Part shown: positions 45,207-56,558 of the stretch, piece after piece
Numbering within the stretch: the stretch's first letter is position 1
Layout of the letters: each line of letters opens with the position of its first letter
Source of the DNA: Bretschneidera sinensis
Lineage: Eukaryota; Streptophyta; Magnoliopsida; Brassicales; Akaniaceae
Reading direction: 5' to 3'
Length of the DNA: 64,000 bases
Assembly (NCBI GenBank): GCA_023935145.1
Contig: CM043702.1
Coordinates: forward strand, 57,609,501-57,673,500
Position numbers and translations under genes: made by a program
The notes under the pieces: generated by a model
Databases searched by the model: none
What the model was told of the DNA's origin: nothing
What the model saw: the letters and a program-made list of their open reading frames with translations, nothing else

Positions 45207-45512
45207 CTCATTTAGTTTCTTCTATATGACAGCTGGATCTTCTGAGTCTCCGCACTCCCTTGTGACATTATCTGACATGTGCAAAAAGATGGTGTTGTAT
45301 GCCATCTTCTTTATTTCAATCCACTAGTCCTCTGTGACACTTGCTGGAAAAGCATCTTCTTCTCCAATAGCCAAGTCCACTTTCTGTTGCACTAGAACCA
45401 CCTTGATCTTCTGCTTCCACAGGGAAAAATCTCCCTTTCCATCAAACTTCTCAATACGAAAATTTGAACTCATCTTGCGGAGAAGATCCCTTGATTTATG
45501 CAGCACCCACAA
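45207..45512 (-). pseudogene. copia-2 gag, N-terminus
   Basis: MSSNFRIEKFDGKGDFSLWK start region, QQKVDLAIGEEDAFPASVTE, then a stop at 45324 (Trp codon lost) and a degraded link to the frame at 45206. Counterpart of copia-1 3908-4180. Confidence 0.85.
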
Positions 45513-45676
45513 ATGCTTTCCAACTTCTTCTAAACCTCAAGAACACAGATCAAAGATGGATCTTAATACCGTTCTTGAATCACCCTCAAGAACACATCAG
45601 ATCTTAATCGTTAACTCCGTTCTTGAATCACCCATTAAGTTGACCTCCGTTCTTGTTCTTACTCTAATACCCAGCT

Positions 45677-45694
45677 GTGCAAGCTCTAATACCA
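45677..45694 (-). other. copia-2 primer binding site (initiator-Met tRNA)
   Basis: Minus strand TGGTATTAGAGCTTGCAC, same single change as in copia-1, two bases from the LTR. Confidence 0.88.
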
Positions 45695-45695
45695 C

Positions 45696-46668
45696 TATTG
45701 GAAATCACCTTGACAAGATGCCCAGGTGATGATCTTCCAAACACCCAAGTCTAGAATGACTTTTAGAAAGAAATACAAAAATCGAAAGCAAGAAAGAAAA
45801 GAAGACAATCGATTTGTTATCGAGGTTCGGCAATAGCCTACGTCCCCGTGAGTTCCTCTGAACTCTCTGCACTAAATCAATGGTTCTTTACAATTACAGC
45901 AACCCTCTTCAAGAAGCTCAAGTTCTTGAAGAAACCAAGAAGAGAAGAAAGAAGATTATAAGAACTATTACAATGCTCTCTATCTAATCTAGACTCCTCT
46001 CTCTTTACAACCAGCCTCACTACAATGAGTCCCTCTTGTGTTTGTGTCTTTGCACTCTTACACAATTCTCTCTTGTATGTCACTCTTTATAATTGATCTC
46101 AAATTATATCACAATGTTATTATGTTGAGAATGAAGCTAGATGACCCTTTATATAGTGCACCAACTTCTTGTCCAATCTTGAGAGTCAATCTCCACCCTT
46201 AGATCTTGATGACCACTTAACCATGGCCCTCCATCAATCCTGAGTGGTGCTATGCATTTTAACCTTGTATCTACGTACCTAAGAGGAGGTTTAAAGAATC
46301 TGTCCATGTGTGCATCAGTTTGCCTAGCACTTAGGCGCTGAACAGGGGGCAGTGAGGCACTAGGCAAAGCTCCTTTGCACCACATTCTAGGTGGTGCGGT
46401 GAGGCGTTGCCCTTCTTCAAACTGCATCCTTACTGGCAGGTGAGGCACTGGTGAAGGGGTGGTGAGGCGCACACTGATGTTACCCTTCACACAGTAGTGC
46501 GCACTACTTTGTTTTGTTGTTTAGGGGTGTGCACACACACCCAAATGGATGCACACACATGTGTGCACTCCTTTAACATGTTTTATTTTAATCTTCCAAC
46601 CTTGGTTTAGACTTTAACCATCTTTGAACCATGTTTAGACATGTTTAAACCTTAGACAAATACCAACA
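45696..46668 (-). repeat. copia-2 5' LTR (973 bp)
   Basis: Begins TATTGGAAATC (TG changed to TA), ends TACCAACA. TATA box on minus at 46149-46155. Closely related to the copia-1 LTRs. Confidence 0.93.
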
Positions 46669-47490
46669 TGTTGTGTTGGGAGAGGGGATAGCAGTTGACC
46701 CGCAAAAAATAGAAGCAGTGTTGAATTGGGAAAGACCCATGAGTGTAATTGAAATTAGAAGCTTTTTGGGATTGGTAGGTTATTATAGGAGATTTATCCA
46801 AAAATTTTCTATGATTGCTGGACCATTGACTAAATTAACCAAGAAGGACGTGAAGTTTAGGTAGTCAGAGGAATGTGAAAGAAGTTTCCAGCTATTGAGA
46901 AAAAAAATTGGCTACTGCCCCCGGTATTAATGCTTCCTTCTAGTGATGAAAGATTTTTGGTTTATAGTGATGCGTCACATCAAGGATTGAGATGTGTGTT
47001 GATGCAACATGGGAGAGTTATAGCTTATGCCTCTAGGTAATTGAAGAACCACGAAAGGAATTACAACCCATGATTTAGAATTGGTTACCATAGTTTTTAC
47101 TTTGAAGATTTGGAGACATCATCTCTATGGAGCCAATTGTGAAATTTTTACTGATCATAAAAGTTTGACACATTTACCGACCCAGAAGGAGTTGAATTTG
47201 AGGCAGATGAGGTGGATGGAGTTGATTTGTGATTATGAATGTATAATTCATTATCATCCAGGAAAGGCTAATGTAGTAGCTGATGCATTAAGTAAAAAGG
47301 CTATAGGGAGATTAGCTTCTATTCGGAGTCATAATACTAGCTTGATGATAAAATTAAGAAGAATGAGGATGCAGTTGAGTGTCAATAATAGAGGAGTATT
47401 AATGGCAAATATGGTGATGCAATCTTCTATTATTGATCGGTTATTACAGATGCAGGGTAGAGATGAGGGGTAGAGAAGATCAGACAGGAA
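46669..47490 (+). pseudogene. Element F pol: RT end and RNase H
   Basis: Resumes after copia-2. 46673-46864 reads [20 protein letters not shown] and [20 protein letters not shown]. After a stop and a frameshifted part (46865-47080), RNase H continues with [40 protein letters not shown] and [18 protein letters not shown], then [24 protein letters not shown] at about 47471 replaces a Trp. Confidence 0.9.
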
Positions 47491-48890
47491 GTGTTGAGTG
47501 GGAAGCCAACTGAGTTTAGAATTAGAGATGATGGTATGGTGGTATTAGGGCATAGAGTTTGTGCTCCAAATAATGCAGAGATGAGAAATGAGATACTAAG
47601 GGAGGCTCATGATTCTGTATATTCCATGCACAAGGGTAATAATAAGATGTACAAGGGATTGAGACAGAATTATTGGTGGTCAGGGATGAAGAAAGACGTA
47701 GTGGAATATATTTCTAGATGTTTGACTTGTCAACAGGTGAAGTCTGTGAATAGACATCAAGCAGGTTTATTACAACCTCTACCAGTACCTTAGTGGCCAT
47801 GGGAAAACGTGAGTATAGATTTTGTCTCTAGTTTTCCCTGTACCCAGAGGGGACATGACGCTGTGTGGGTTATAGTGGATAGACTTTCTAAGTCCTCACA
47901 TTTTGTTCTTATTAAAACTACCTGGAGTCCAGAAAAGTTGGTTGAATTGTTTGTAGCAGAGATAGTAAAAGTACATGGAGTACCCTTGAGCATTGTATCA
48001 GATAAAGATTCTAGATTTACCTCTAGATTTTGGAGAGGTTTCCAAGAAGCTACGGGTACACAATTGTAGTTAGTATAGCTTTCCATCCACAAACTGATGG
48101 GCAGATGGAGAGAATCATCAGAATACTAGAAGATATGCTGATGGCAAATGTATTGAGTTTCTCAGTGAGCTGGGATGCTTATTTGCCTTTGATCGAGTAT
48201 GCATACAATAATCAGTATCAAACTAGTATTGGGATGGCACCCTTCAAGGTTTTATATGGTAGAAGGTGTAGAACTCCAGTATGCCGAGAAAAATTTGGAG
48301 AGAGAAAGATATATGGCCCAGAAATGATAGATTTGACTACTGAGAATATCAAACTGGTTAGGGAGAACCTCATAGTAGCCCAAAACAGATAGAATGGATA
48401 TGCTGAGAAAAGAAGATGACCTCTCAAGTTCCAAGTTGTTGATTCGGTATTTTTGAAGATATCTCCATGGAATAGTGTGTTGAGGTTTAAGAAGAAGGGA
48501 AAGTTGAGCCCAAGATTTGTGGGGCCATATGATGTGATTGAGAGAATTGTACCAGTAGCATATCGATTTGATTTGCCCCCAGAGTTAAAGAAATTTCATA
48601 ATGTGTTTCATGTGCCACTGATGAGAAAGTACTTACATGATGAATCCTGTAGTATCTTGAATCAGGCGATAAAACTTCAGGAAAATTTGACTTTTATACA
48701 AGTACCGGTCATAATTCTAGACAGAAAAGAACAAGTCTTGCGAAATAAAGTCATTCCTTTAATTCAATTATTATGGCGGAATAAAGATTTCAAAAAAGTC
48801 ACGTGGGAGCATGAAGCAAGAATGAGGAAGGAATATGCCCAACTTTTTCTTGAATTAGGCAAGGAAATTTCGGGGACGAAATTTTTGTAA
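47491..48890 (+). pseudogene. Element F pol: integrase with chromodomain-like tail
   Basis: Four open stretches nearly end to end: 47491-47793 (zinc domain HDSVYSMHKGN ... CLTCQQVK), 47809-48069 (core, MSIDFVSSFPCTQRGHDAVW and [14 protein letters not shown], both Asp present), 48030-48392 (ERIIRILEDMLMANVLSFSV with Glu, YGRRCRTPVCREK) and 48453-48890 (KLSPRFVGPYDVIERIVPVA, HNVFHVPLMRKYLHDESC, ILDRKEQVLRNK ... GTKFL). The tail is the Tekay/Del chromodomain type. Only single stops or shifts interrupt it, so it is the least decayed pol here. Confidence 0.92.
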
Positions 48891-49080
48891 GGTGGGTAGA
48901 ATTGTAATACCTGTATTTGTAAAGTAATGGTAGAGAAGTACTTTAATAAATATGACATAGAGTTAAAATAATATATATATATATTCAAAATTTGAAAAAT
49001 TAAATTTTTATAAAAAAATTAATCTGAAATCGTTCAGAAGAAGAAAAAGAAAAAAAAGAAGAAAAAAATAACAAAAACCT

Positions 49081-49106
49081 GGCAACAGGTGTTGCCACCT
49101 GTTGCT
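49081..49106. other. Tekay LTR hairpin (element F copy)
   Basis: GGCAACAGGTG and CACCTGTTGCT arms around TTGC; only the terminal pair is lost. About 178 bp into U3. Confidence 0.65.
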
Positions 49107-49218
49107 AAATGGAAAACGTAATGTTGTATGTAAGGCAACATTACAAATACGTAAAGCATTTGGGGGAGGTAAGCTGCTAAGTTTACAAAGTTAAAATGGG
49201 CTGTCGGGCTACAGATTT

Positions 49219-49221
<3 letters not shown>

Positions 49222-49271
<50 letters not shown>
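49222..49271. repeat. (AT)n microsatellite
   Basis: About 50 bp of nearly pure AT dinucleotide repeat inside the F LTR. The Tyr/Ile open frame across it is an artefact. Confidence 0.9.
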
Positions 49272-49274
<3 letters not shown>

Positions 49275-50879
49275 AACATAATTTATTTTATTATTTACCA
49301 AATCTTGTTTGGTTTTCTTTCAATTACTCTATTTCTTTAAACACTTGGGGATCGAAAGAAAGGTTGAAATAGCAAAATTTTGAAGGAGTTTACAGGAGAA
49401 TTTTATAGAGAGTCACGAGAAGCTACAAGAAAAATAGAAGGGTAATAACATAATGTTTATTTTTGAATTTTTAGCATATATCAAATTTCCCAGAATTCAA
49501 AGTGGGAATTTTCAAAGGGTGTAAATTATGAAGAATTGAAAAATAAATTAGAAATTTAATATAAATATTATGTCAGGTGTTGACGAACAACAACCGAAGG
49601 AAATTACTGAGAGGAGTAAGAAAGGCAATGAGGTGATCCACGGGTAGCTCTAAGTGTTACGTGGTGAGTTAGATTTACTTTAAGTAATCTAGATAAAAAT
49701 GAAATATTTAGTAATAATATTAAAATAAATTATTAGCTTATGCTTTGGTGGTAGATGAAAAATTGATTGATATGTATGATATCATTATTGGACATGTAGG
49801 AAATTATTATGTGAGAAGTAATATTATTAGAATAATGAGTCGATTTAATAACGATGGTGATAAATAAAATTCTTGATGAGTTATAGTTGATAAATTGATG
49901 TGATATATGATGAGAAGAAATTAGTGAAATTTATCAAGTAGAAATATGAGGAAAGACAGGATAGCTAAATTAAATATTTGAATTCATGTTGTTTTTGTAT
50001 TATTGTTCATATTCATATTTCATATCATTGTTCATATACATGTCTATAAAATAAAAGAACCAGGAGGGCGCCAGTCTAATTGAAAAACCGTGACAGCCCG
50101 TATATGCTGGAAATAAAGGAAAACTGTGACAGTCAATATATGCTGGAAATAAATATCATGACAGTCGGTATATGCTAGAAATGAAAGAACCGAGAGGGGT
50201 CCGGTCTAAGATAAAAACATGTCGACATGTGGAAAGATGTTCCCTAATAATAATTCATGCATTGTCTCTGTTTTACATGTTGATTGTATTACTGAAGTGT
50301 TGTTGTTATTATACTTTTATTTGTAGATAAATGAGTCTCACAAAGAAACAATTATGGTGAGGAAGAAACATAGAAGTATGATATGATAGGAACTATCTAA
50401 ATGTTAGACTATATGCTATTATCCAGTCATATGAGATATAAATGATTAAATATTAAATGGCTATTTATATAAATTGAATACTTCTAGTAAATTTAAATCA
50501 CTGACCTTGTGAAGCTCATCCCTTGTACAATGATTTCAGGTAGCAAAAATGACAAATAGTCTGGTGGGTTGAGAGTTAGACGAAATCATTTTCTGTAAGC
50601 CATGTATGTGTCCACATCCTTAGACTAATGAGAAAAATAAAATAAAAATTTATATGTAAATATTCATGTATTTTACGTTATATATTATGTTTAAGTCAAT
50701 ATCAAAATGATGTAACTCCCCTGTTGACGGTTGAGGATTAAAGTAAAAATTTATGTTAGTATTATTTTTATTGTTGCATATGTGTCGTTCGTGTCGTGCT
50801 AGGATTTTCAAAATGTGATGACACCGTCCCGAGGGTGGCCAACCCAGGATGGGTCGTTACATACTGATATCAAGAAATT

Positions 50880-51945
50880 CTCGCAAAAGGGGGAATTCCT
50901 AGCCAACAATGAAAAAAGACACAAGCGAACGAGACAATCATTAGCATCCTAGTTTTTCATTTGTGTTGGGAGACTTTATAGAAGATCGTTTAATGGGATT
51001 CAACTGCTCTGTGTAGATGAGAGCACTCATAAGAGAATCATGATGGAAGTATATGACGGTACTGTAGGTCTGCACATGAATGAAAGAATGTTGGAAAAAA
51101 TTATCCTTCGCTTGGGTTATTATTGGATCAACATGGAGACTGATTGTTGTAATTATGTGAATAAGTGGCATAAATGTCTGTTGCATTGCAATCTGTAATA
51201 TTTGCCACCCCGAGAACTCTTCAGCATGACCAAACCTTGGCCTTTTACTACTTGGGGCATAGATATGATTGAAAAAATATCTCTCAAGGCTTCCAATGGT
51301 AACGAGTACATTCTTGTGGCAATTGACTATTTCATCAAATAGGTAGAAGCAGTAGCATTTTCCACCTTAAAGACTACACATGTGGCACGGTTCATTAACC
51401 GTAACATTATATGTAATTATAAAGTACCTTTTGAACTGATCTCAGACAATGGTATGCATTTCTAAAGCGAGATATGGATTTACTCAATAAGTACAAAATT
51501 GACCGTTACAAGTCTTTTCCTTTTTTCTTTAGTTTATGGTATGGAGGCGGTTTTCCTAATCAAGGTGGAAATTATTTCACTGAAGATAGCCATGGAAAGC
51601 CAATTGGAAAAGGCAAATTGGATTTGAGGGCGATATGATAAGTTGGCATTGATTGATGAGATGCGACTGAAGGCTCTCCATTATGCCCAAGGATATTAGA
51701 AAAAGGATTGCACAGGCTTTCAACAAGAAAGTAAATTATCGGGATATCAAGGAAGGAGATTACATGGTAAAAGAACTCAGATCATTATTCCATGACTCGA
51801 GAAGCAAGTTTAGACCAAACTGGCATGAGCCCATATCGAATTAAAAAGATCCTATCCAGAGGGGGCATGCACCTCACAAACATCAAGGACAATGAATTTG
51901 TTGAGCCCATCAATTTGGATCACCTCAAGAAGTATTACCTATGAT
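50880..51945 (+). pseudogene. Tat-type Ty3/gypsy integrase fragment
   Basis: Different lineage from its neighbours. Plus-strand reading with stops: LYRRSFNGIQLLCVDESTHK, VGLHMNERMLEKIILRLGYY, then TTWGIDMIEKISLKASNGNE and YILVAIDYFIK, FELISDNGMHF, then a gap of roughly 270 bp where the Glu region should be, resuming LVYGMEAVFLIKVEIISLKI and AFNKKVNYRDIKEGDYMVKE. The pattern fits Tat (Retand/Ogre-like) integrase. Element F's 3' LTR abuts it at 50861, so F probably inserted in or recombined with this element. Upstream pol is missing. Confidence 0.82.
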
Positions 51946-52017
51946 CCCTTTTCCTTTTCTCTCATTTTTGTATCCCCACTCTATCTACCCTTTTCTAAAA
52001 TATTAAAGAAAAAGTTT

Positions 52018-52205
52018 GCTAAGTTGAAAACCCGAAAGAGAGACTTAGGCAAAAGTTAGAGCATTCTACTAAACCAAAATCCCTCAAGAGCAGTTTAGGG
52101 AAAAAAAAGATCGCTAAGTTGAAAACTCGAAAGGGTGACTTAGGCAAAAATTAGAGCATTCCACTAGGCCAAAAACCTTTAAGAGCAGTTTAGGCAAAAA
52201 ATGTT
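52018..52205. repeat. 95-bp tandem direct repeat
   Basis: Two units, GCTAAGTTGAAAACCCG at 52018 and GCTAAGTTGAAAACTCG at 52113, both with GACTTAGGCAAAA and AAGAGCAGTTTAGG. Confidence 0.82.
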
Positions 52206-53141
52206 AAATTTCTCATTTTTTGAACTACGTAAGGCTTAATTCCATTGGTGGATACGCAGGCAACCACCTTGGTGGACCATACCTTTCTTGGAAATCCCTC
52301 TTCCCCTTTTTCATACTTCCAAAATCTATATGAATTCATTTTAATCAAAAGATAATAAAAGGAATTTCACATTGTTGAGCCAATAGAGAAATGAAATGTG
52401 GATCAATTCAGTGCATTAATGACTTGAGTTTTCGAGTATGCAATTTCTCTTTCCTTTTCAATGATTTTCTTGTTACATAATAAAAACTCAAGGACCGATA
52501 TCTTAAATTCATACTGGACTCCTCTTAGCAACTATTTGCCTATTCTTTTCCTCCTTTTGGGATGCTTTCACTTAACCCAAAACTTGTGCCGGATAATCAT
52601 CAGAGACGGTAAAGCAAGTTGCAGAAATTCCTCATATGTCAGGCATGGTTCATCCAAACCAAATCGAAAGACGTGGATATCAGGATCCCACCTTGCCACA
52701 ATTGCCCTCAAAAAGTTCCAGTCGATTCTATCTCTCTTGAGCGGAAAAATTTCTGGAACTAAATGCCTTTCACATTGTCAGTCTAACGTATCAATTAAAT
52801 TTAGATGGCTTCCATGACTCTTTTTTGTGAAGAAGAAATATTGTGGAAAAGTTGTGAAATTTTGTTCTTGGATCTACTAAAGGATGTGTACCAAATGGGA
52901 GGAATGATGGTTTTAAATACAAGTTTTAAGTCAAATAAAATAGGTGGTCAAAGAATTGGTCACTAAGTGTTTTTTTTTTTTTTTTTCAAAACTCATCTCT
53001 TGCATACATTGTTTTAAAAAAAATATAATTAAATAAGAAAAGATCCTAAGTGCCATGACTTAGCTCACTCCAAAGAAATTTGAGATTTAACGTTTGAAAA
53101 TAAAAAGACTTCGCATGATCAGCTAAAAAAATTTCTCCCAA

Positions 53142-53430
53142 CACATAAGTCACCAAAAGTCATCCTAGTAAACAAACCAAAGTCCTCCCAGCATACAAAT
53201 AACCAAAAGTCCTTCTAGTAGGCAAGTCACCAAAAGTCCTCCTTGTAAGAAAACCAAAAGTCTTCATAGCAGGAAAATCATCCAAAAGTCCTCCAAGTAG
53301 ACAAACCAAAAGTCCTCACAACAAGCAAATCAAAAGTCCTCCTACTAGGCAAATCAAAAAAAGTCCTCCTAGTAGGTAAACCAAAAAGCCCTTATAGTAG
53401 GTAACCCAAAGTCCTCCAAGCAGACAACAA
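53142..53430. repeat. Degenerate 23-29 bp tandem array
   Basis: About 11-12 copies of a unit like ACCAAAAGTCCTCCTAGTAG followed by GCAA. Units vary in length and sequence. It lies in the 3' region of the Tat-type remnant, where such arrays are common in the lineage. Confidence 0.85.
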
Positions 53431-53732
53431 TTAATTCGGAAGTATCGCATAAGTGAACAGATTCTAGCTCTATCACTTCAGGTACGTATCATTCTCATGG
53501 GTGTTCCCATGATGCCAACTTTTCGCAAAAGCATGTTTACTTTTATGCGCGCATCAAATGTTTGTCATTCCAAAATTTTGAAACAAAACAACGGTCACTA
53601 ACAAGCTTTGATTAGAACTCTAAAAGGACCCCCACTCAAAAGAGAGAAAACTATAGATACACAATTTCGTTCCAAATTTTTTGAACAGGCTGTGTGCGGG
53701 TTCCTATGACAAATCTTTGATCCTAATACACT

Positions 53733-54292
53733 TGTTGGAAATCACCTTGACAAGATGCCCAGGTGGTGATCTTCCAAACACCCAAGTCTTGAATGACTTG
53801 TAGAAAAGAAAACAGCAATCAAACACAAGAACAGAAAATCAAAGAAAGAAAGAAGACAAGCAATTTGTTGTCGAGGTTCGGCAATGTGCCTATGTCCCCG
53901 TGAGTTCCTCCGAACTCTCTGCACTAAATCAATGGTTCTTTATAATTCAGCAACCCTCTCCAAGAAACCTCAAGTTCTTGAAGGAACCAAGAAGAGAACT
54001 AGAAAGTGATAGACCTATTGCAACGCTTTCTATCAATTCTATACTAACCTCTCTTCTTTACAACCAGCCTCTCTACAATGAGTCCCTCTTGTGTTTTGTG
54101 TCTTTGCACTCTCACACGATTCTCTCATCCACACACATGTCTTACAAGTTACATTACATCTTGTGTCACAACCTTATGTTTGTGGTGTTGAGATTGAACC
54201 TAGGTGACCCTTTATATAGTGCACCAACTTCTTGTCCAATCTTGTGTGTCATTCCCTTTTTTGCATTGTTAAACCCACGTTTCCTTCTTAAG
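53733..54292 (-). repeat. copia-3 LTR, left part
   Basis: Starts TGTTGGAAATCACC like copia-2 and follows it through the TATA box (54222-54228, minus) and GTGCACCAACTTCTTGTCC. After about 54245 it diverges completely, giving a different U3. It is broken at 54292 by element D and should continue at 63164. No copia coding sequence is in the window, so it may be a solo LTR or the end of an element beyond the window. Confidence 0.82.
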
Positions 54293-55685
54293 TGATGAGT
54301 GCCAAATATTGCATATTTTGGCCCTTTAATTTACATTTGTTAGCTTAGGAATTTGTTACTTTGAGTTGTTTTCGTTGTTTTACAGGTTTACAAGCTTGGA
54401 AAGAAGTTTCACTAAATTGCCAGAATTTCTCGTGCAGATCAGTCATTTTTTAGAATTAAACTGTATTTATTTAGGAAAAACCAGAAGATGAACCATATAT
54501 TTTTGGAAAGATCCGGATGTCTATTTTCTGGGGAATTTTACGGATCAATAAAATAATTTTTCTAGAGAAAGTTATGGCAGTTTTAGTAGACAAAGGTCAG
54601 GTTGTGCATGATTTTAGCGTGACAGATCAGCCATTTTTGAGGATTTAACTGTATTTATTCAGGAAGAACCATGAGATGAGCCATATATGCTTGGAAAGAT
54701 CCCGATATCTATTTTCTGGAGAATTTTACGGATCAATAAAATGATTTTTCTAGAGAAAGTTATGGCAGTTTTAGTAGACAAAGGTCAAAGAGCAAAAACT
54801 GGAATCTGCAGTATCCCACATCGGATTGGAAGCATATTGCACTTGTGATATTTCCCTATATAAGCCCTTCTTCACTTAATCTTTAATGTACAATTCCTGA
54901 GCCACTTTTGTGTTTACCGGTGGACGTCCGCTAGCATTCTGGTGGATCTCGAAGGCTTTGTCACCACGAGGGGAAGCGCCGCCCGTCAGCGAGTGGAATT
55001 TCTCCCATGTAAAGTTATTTATTTATTTATTTACATTTAGTTGTTTTAGTTTAAATGTTTAGCACTTTTATTTTGAATTGTAGTTTAATAGTTATGAGTG
55101 GCTAGACTCTTCAGCTAAAGTTGAAGATGAAGCCCCGCCGTTGTTTGGCGTAGTAGTTCAGATTTGCTTGTACAAATTTGACAATTTTTAGTATAAATGT
55201 TCTGTCAATTATTTGAGTTAATCTTATAATTGATTGAGTTTCAATTGTCTGTTGGATATTCCTTGTGTTTTATCTGATGGATGCATTGAATGCTTTTTGA
55301 TTAAATTGGATTTCCTTTGTGATTTGTTGAGAGCGGATACATTGGATGCTTTTGGTTTAGTTGGGATATTCTTTGTTTTTTGTCTTATAGTTGGATTCAT
55401 GGAATGTTTTGATAGGTTATATTTTTAGAACATATATGCTTAACTTCGATGGAGTGGATTTGGAAACCTTAGTGTTTTAATTATTAGTTTTTAAAAATCA
55501 ATTTAGTTTAATTTTAATTTCTTTTGCAAATTATCATCTGAAATTCGGAACTAGGTTAAGATAGAGTTAGTTTAGATTGAGAATATACTTTCACAACGCA
55601 ATTCCCTGTGGATTCGACCTCGCACTTGCACAACACTATACTGCAAACGACTCGTGCGCTTGCGAGTAATTTAAAACTCACAACA
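54293..55685 (+). repeat. Element D LTR1 (1393 bp, plus orientation)
   Basis: Starts TGATGAGTGCCAAAT, ends CTCACAACA. Has TATA box TATATAA at 54857-54863. Contains a 188-bp internal tandem duplication (GATCAGTCATTTT at 54437, GATCAGCCATTTT at 54625) also seen in LTR2 and LTR3. Followed by PBS, so it is a 5' LTR for a plus-strand element that has no coding interior. Confidence 0.93.
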
Positions 55686-55691
55686 AGTTTT

Positions 55692-55709
55692 TGGCGCCGT
55701 TGCTGGGGA
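55692..55709 (+). other. Element D primer binding site 1 (plus)
   Basis: TGGCGCCGTTGCTGGGGA, tRNA-Asp type, six bases after LTR1. The leader continues to 55727 and then switches to the opposite strand. Confidence 0.9.
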
Positions 55710-55727
55710 ATTGTTTGGTTTGTGAAA

Positions 55728-56500
55728 CCTGTCTCCCAGACCTCAGTGTGGCAATCGACTGTACTTGTTCCGCCCTGTGCGTAGGAGTTGATAAATTTCC
55801 CACAGAAAACTATTCCTTGGGGTTAGGCTCAGGTTGACTGGGGAACTCTCCATCCTCTCCTTCACCCACGTAACTTGCGATTTGATCAATTTGACTCTCT
55901 AGCTTGGCAATCGCTTGGGTGTTTTCTATTGTTGCACTCATCACTTCGCTCATGGATTGGCTAGTCATTTTCATGTACTCCTTAAGGGTGTCCTCAAATG
56001 ACAGTGAAACTGGCACTGGTGTTTGAATGGGAGCTTGGTAAGCAGGGAATGGTGCTGGATAGGCTGAGTGACTATAACTTGGAACTGGCGGAGGAAATTC
56101 GGGAGGGTATTGATTGTGAGCTTGATAAGGGGCTCCTCCCTGATTCATCAGTTGGTTCTGCGTCCATGAAAAATTAGAGTGGTCCCACCACCCTGAATTG
56201 TATGTTTCGGAGTAAGATCCATTTGATTTTCAACAACAGTCATTGAAAGCATTCATTTGTTCCATGGGATACTCGGCACAAGCCGGCATTGATGAACAAT
56301 TCTGTGCTAGATGCAAAGGACTAGCACAGATGGAACAGCTATCAACATTGAATGTGTTGGCAGCATTGAGAGACGGGCTGCTCATTTTCATGTACTCCTT
56401 AATGGTGTCCTCTAAAGACTGTGAAACCAGCGCTGGATTCATTAACATTTTTTTATATATATATAAAAAATTGATAACTAACTAGTAGAAAAATAAAATC
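55728..56500 (-). pseudogene. Element D gag copy, left (partial)
   Basis: Duplicate of gag 60918-61640. 56230-56448 has SLEDTIKEYMKMSSPSLNA and an intact zinc knuckle CSICASPLHLAQNC (C-x2-C-x4-H-x4-C). 55810-56148 has YPPEFPPPVPSYSHSAYPAP, SFEDTLKEYMKMTSQSMSEV and ESQIDQIASYVGEGEDGEF. A stop separates the parts. It is cut at 55728, where the sequence turns into the antisense leader of LTR1, so the gag lacks its C-terminus. Its neighbour is PBS 2 and LTR2, making a second element start in the composite. Confidence 0.85.
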
Positions 56501-56534
56501 AATTCAGACCAAAAAATTTCACAAACCAAACAAT

Positions 56535-56552
56535 TCCCCGGCAACGGCGCCA
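56535..56552 (-). other. Element D primer binding site 2 (minus)
   Basis: Minus strand TGGCGCCGTTGCCGGGGA, perfect tRNA-Asp type, six bases from LTR2. Confidence 0.93.
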
Positions 56553-56558
56553 AAAACT

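Larger units (their letters stand above)
40809..46668 (-). mobile_element. copia-2, Ty1/copia element with internal deletions
   Basis: LTRs 40809-41803 and 45696-46668, TSD TGTTG at 40804-40808 and 46669-46673, inserted in element F's RT. Same family as copia-1 but opposite strand. Internal deletions in gag and RT explain its shorter length (5.86 kb against 6.27 kb). Confidence 0.95.
40463..50861 (+). mobile_element. Tekay/Del-type element F, 5'-truncated
   Basis: Plus-strand relative of B and E. Begins inside RT, continues after copia-2 with RNase H, integrase, chromodomain-like tail and the 3' LTR (48903-50861). The 5' LTR, gag and protease are absent because of the fusion with B's LTR. 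No TSD can be tested. Confidence 0.9.
48903..50861 (+). repeat. Element F 3' LTR (1959 bp)
   Basis: Starts TGTAATACCTG, ends GGTCGTTACA. Contains the hairpin at 49081-49106, an (AT)n run at 49223-49271 and three minisatellite units near 50085-50190. Confidence 0.92.
51946..53732 (+). other. 3' non-coding region of the Tat-type remnant with tandem repeats
   Basis: No coding frame supported; the 118-residue frame at 52461-52817 has no recognizable motif. It holds a 95-bp direct repeat (starts 52018 and 52113, GCTAAGTTGAAAACCCGAAA) and a longer array at 53142-53430. A poly-T run is at 52970-52986. A matching LTR could not be identified, so the element's end is unclear. Confidence 0.6.

Noticed and set aside
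52461..52817. 118-residue plus-strand frame in the Tat 3' region
   Set aside because: No recognizable domain; surrounding DNA is non-coding 3' sequence.
53142..53430. CRISPR-like regular repeats
   Set aside because: Units are contiguous and degenerate with no unique spacers, in plant retroelement DNA; it is a minisatellite.
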